7,027 nt of DNA from NCBI GenBank assembly GCA_012513595.1, contig JAAZBY010000454.1, positions 1 to 7,027 of the forward strand, read 5' to 3'. Positions 6,328 to 7,027 of the stretch are shown one piece after another. The notes beneath the pieces are model-generated. The model did not search any database. It was not told the origin of the DNA and worked only from the letters and a program-made list of their open reading frames with translations. Origin of the DNA: Chloroflexota bacterium. GTDB lineage: Bacteria; Chloroflexota; Anaerolineae; UBA1429. How positions within the stretch are numbered: position 1 is the first letter of the stretch; each line of letters starts with the position of its first letter. The translations under genes were made by a program, and so were the position numbers.

Positions 6328-6350
6328 GCGCGACGGAGGAGAGACGGACG

Positions 6351-7027
6351 ATGGATGCCTGGGCCTCAGCGCCCCTCTTGGACAGCAACTGCGGTTTGGG
6401 GAGGTGGCCGACCTCCCCGGCGGGCACGCCGACCAGCGCGGCCGCGCTGTGGGCCGCCCTGTCACGCAACGGCCTCTCTGGCGCGCTGGTCTACTCGGTT
6501 GACGCCGTGGTGGCCGATGCCCAGCCGGAGAACGTGCGCCTGGTGGCGGAGCTGGAGCCCTATCCCACCCTGGAGCCGGCCTGGGTCCTGATGCCGCATT
6601 ACGGCGGCGAGATGGACCCGCCGGAGGCGCTGGCGGCGGCCATGCGCGCGGCCGGCGTGCGGGCGGCGCGCCTCTTCCCGCGAGAGCAGGCCTACTCTCT
6701 GAGGATGTGGCAGGCGGGCGAGCTCCTGGCCACGCTCGAGGCGCACGGGGTGCCGGTGTGGGTCGACTTTGGGCAGCGGCACTGGGCCGAGCAGGCCACC
6801 GACTGGGATGGCCTGGCCGAGGTGTGCGCCGCGCTGCCAAGGCTGAACATCGTCCTCTGTAGCGCCGACATGGGCGGCAGCCACCGCCTGTGCGCGCTGC
6901 TGAGCCGCTTCCCCAACCTGCATGTGGAGACGTCCTACTATACCGTACACCGCGGGGTGGAGCTCCTGTGCACGCGGTTCGGCGCGGAGCGGGTGCTCTT
7001 GGGCACGGGGATGCCGATGCGTGCGGC
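6351..7027 (+). CDS. Amidohydrolase-like TIM-barrel protein lacking metal ligands, N-terminal part (3' end outside window)
   Basis: The frame is open from ATG 6351 to the window edge (225 codons plus two bases). The ATG follows GGAGGAGAG at about 10 bases. The product opens LLDSNCGLGRWP (9-20), then has ALVYSVDAV (45-53), PAWVLMPHYGGEMDPPEAL (76-93), AAGVRAARLFP (100-110), SLRMWQAGELLATLEAHGVPVWVDF (116-140), RFPNLHVETSYYTVHRGVELL (186-206) and FGAERVLLGTGMP (210-222). This strand-by-strand layout matches amidohydrolase_2 barrels: the first strand, the 'GVR' phosphate-type strand, the 'H/E-T-S' strand and the final 'G-S-D' strand. But the opening HxH is replaced by SNC, and the closing Asp of GSD is replaced in GTG. 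It may therefore be a metal-independent enzyme or a binding/scaffold protein. It follows the kinase by 50 bp in the same operon. Its function is unknown. Confidence 0.8.
   Translation, partial: MDAWASAPLLDSNCGLGRWPTSPAGTPTSAAALWAALSRNGLSGALVYSVDAVVADAQPENVRLVAELEPYPTLEPAWVLMPHYGGEMDPPEALAAAMRAAGVRAARLFPREQAYSLRMWQAGELLATLEAHGVPVWVDFGQRHWAEQATDWDGLAEVCAALPRLNIVLCSADMGGSHRLCALLSRFPNLHVETSYYTVHRGVELLCTRFGAERVLLGTGMPMRA

Noticed and set aside
6049..6840. Minus-strand open frame of 263 codons across the kinase end and the next gene
   Set aside because: The product is low-complexity Pro/Arg/Ala. It spans the junction of two convincing plus-strand genes, so it is a shadow.
1..7027. CRISPR array, tRNA/rRNA gene, insertion sequence or phage remnant
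   Set aside because: No regularly spaced repeats, cloverleaf-like sequence, transposase motifs or terminal inverted repeats were seen; nearly all the sequence is used by metabolic genes.

Overview
The window is GC-rich (about two thirds G+C by eye), densely coding bacterial DNA. It looks chromosomal and metabolic rather than mobile: I see no transposase, integrase, phage gene, CRISPR array, tRNA or rRNA. A split glycine dehydrogenase (separate GcvPB subunit), the high GC and several sugar-type TIM-barrel and kinase genes suggest a member of Chloroflexota (Anaerolineae-like). This is inference from gene style, not proof.

Layout. (1) 1-584, + strand: the C-terminal part of glycine dehydrogenase subunit 2 (gcvPB), cut by the window edge. 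(2) A strong GC-rich hairpin, then 669-1364 +: rsmI, a 16S rRNA methyltransferase. (3) A sigma70-like promoter, then two + strand genes 34 bp apart: an IolE/xylose-isomerase-type sugar epimerase, isomerase or dehydratase (1448-2359) and a UPF0173-type metallo-beta-lactamase-fold hydrolase (2394-3122). (4) A long perfect hairpin at 3142-3179 that probably terminates transcription from both sides, because the next gene converges on it. (5) 3214-4080, - strand: an amidohydrolase_2 family protein. (6) A 193-bp divergent intergenic region (4081-4273) with two back-to-back promoters, each with a 17-bp spacer, and short direct repeats. (7) 4274-7027 +: an operon of a two-SIS-domain sugar isomerase/deglycase, a PfkB-family sugar kinase overlapping it by ATGA, and a second amidohydrolase-like protein that runs off the window and has lost the usual metal-binding residues.

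Taken together, genes 3 to 8 read as a small catabolic cluster for a modified sugar: a kinase, a SIS isomerase/deaminase/deglycase, an epimerase or dehydratase, and hydrolases or lactonases. The mix of SIS protein, PfkB kinase and TIM-barrel epimerase resembles the composition of fructoselysine (frl) or amino-sugar operons, but the substrate cannot be read from the sequence. No transporter or transcription factor lies inside the window.
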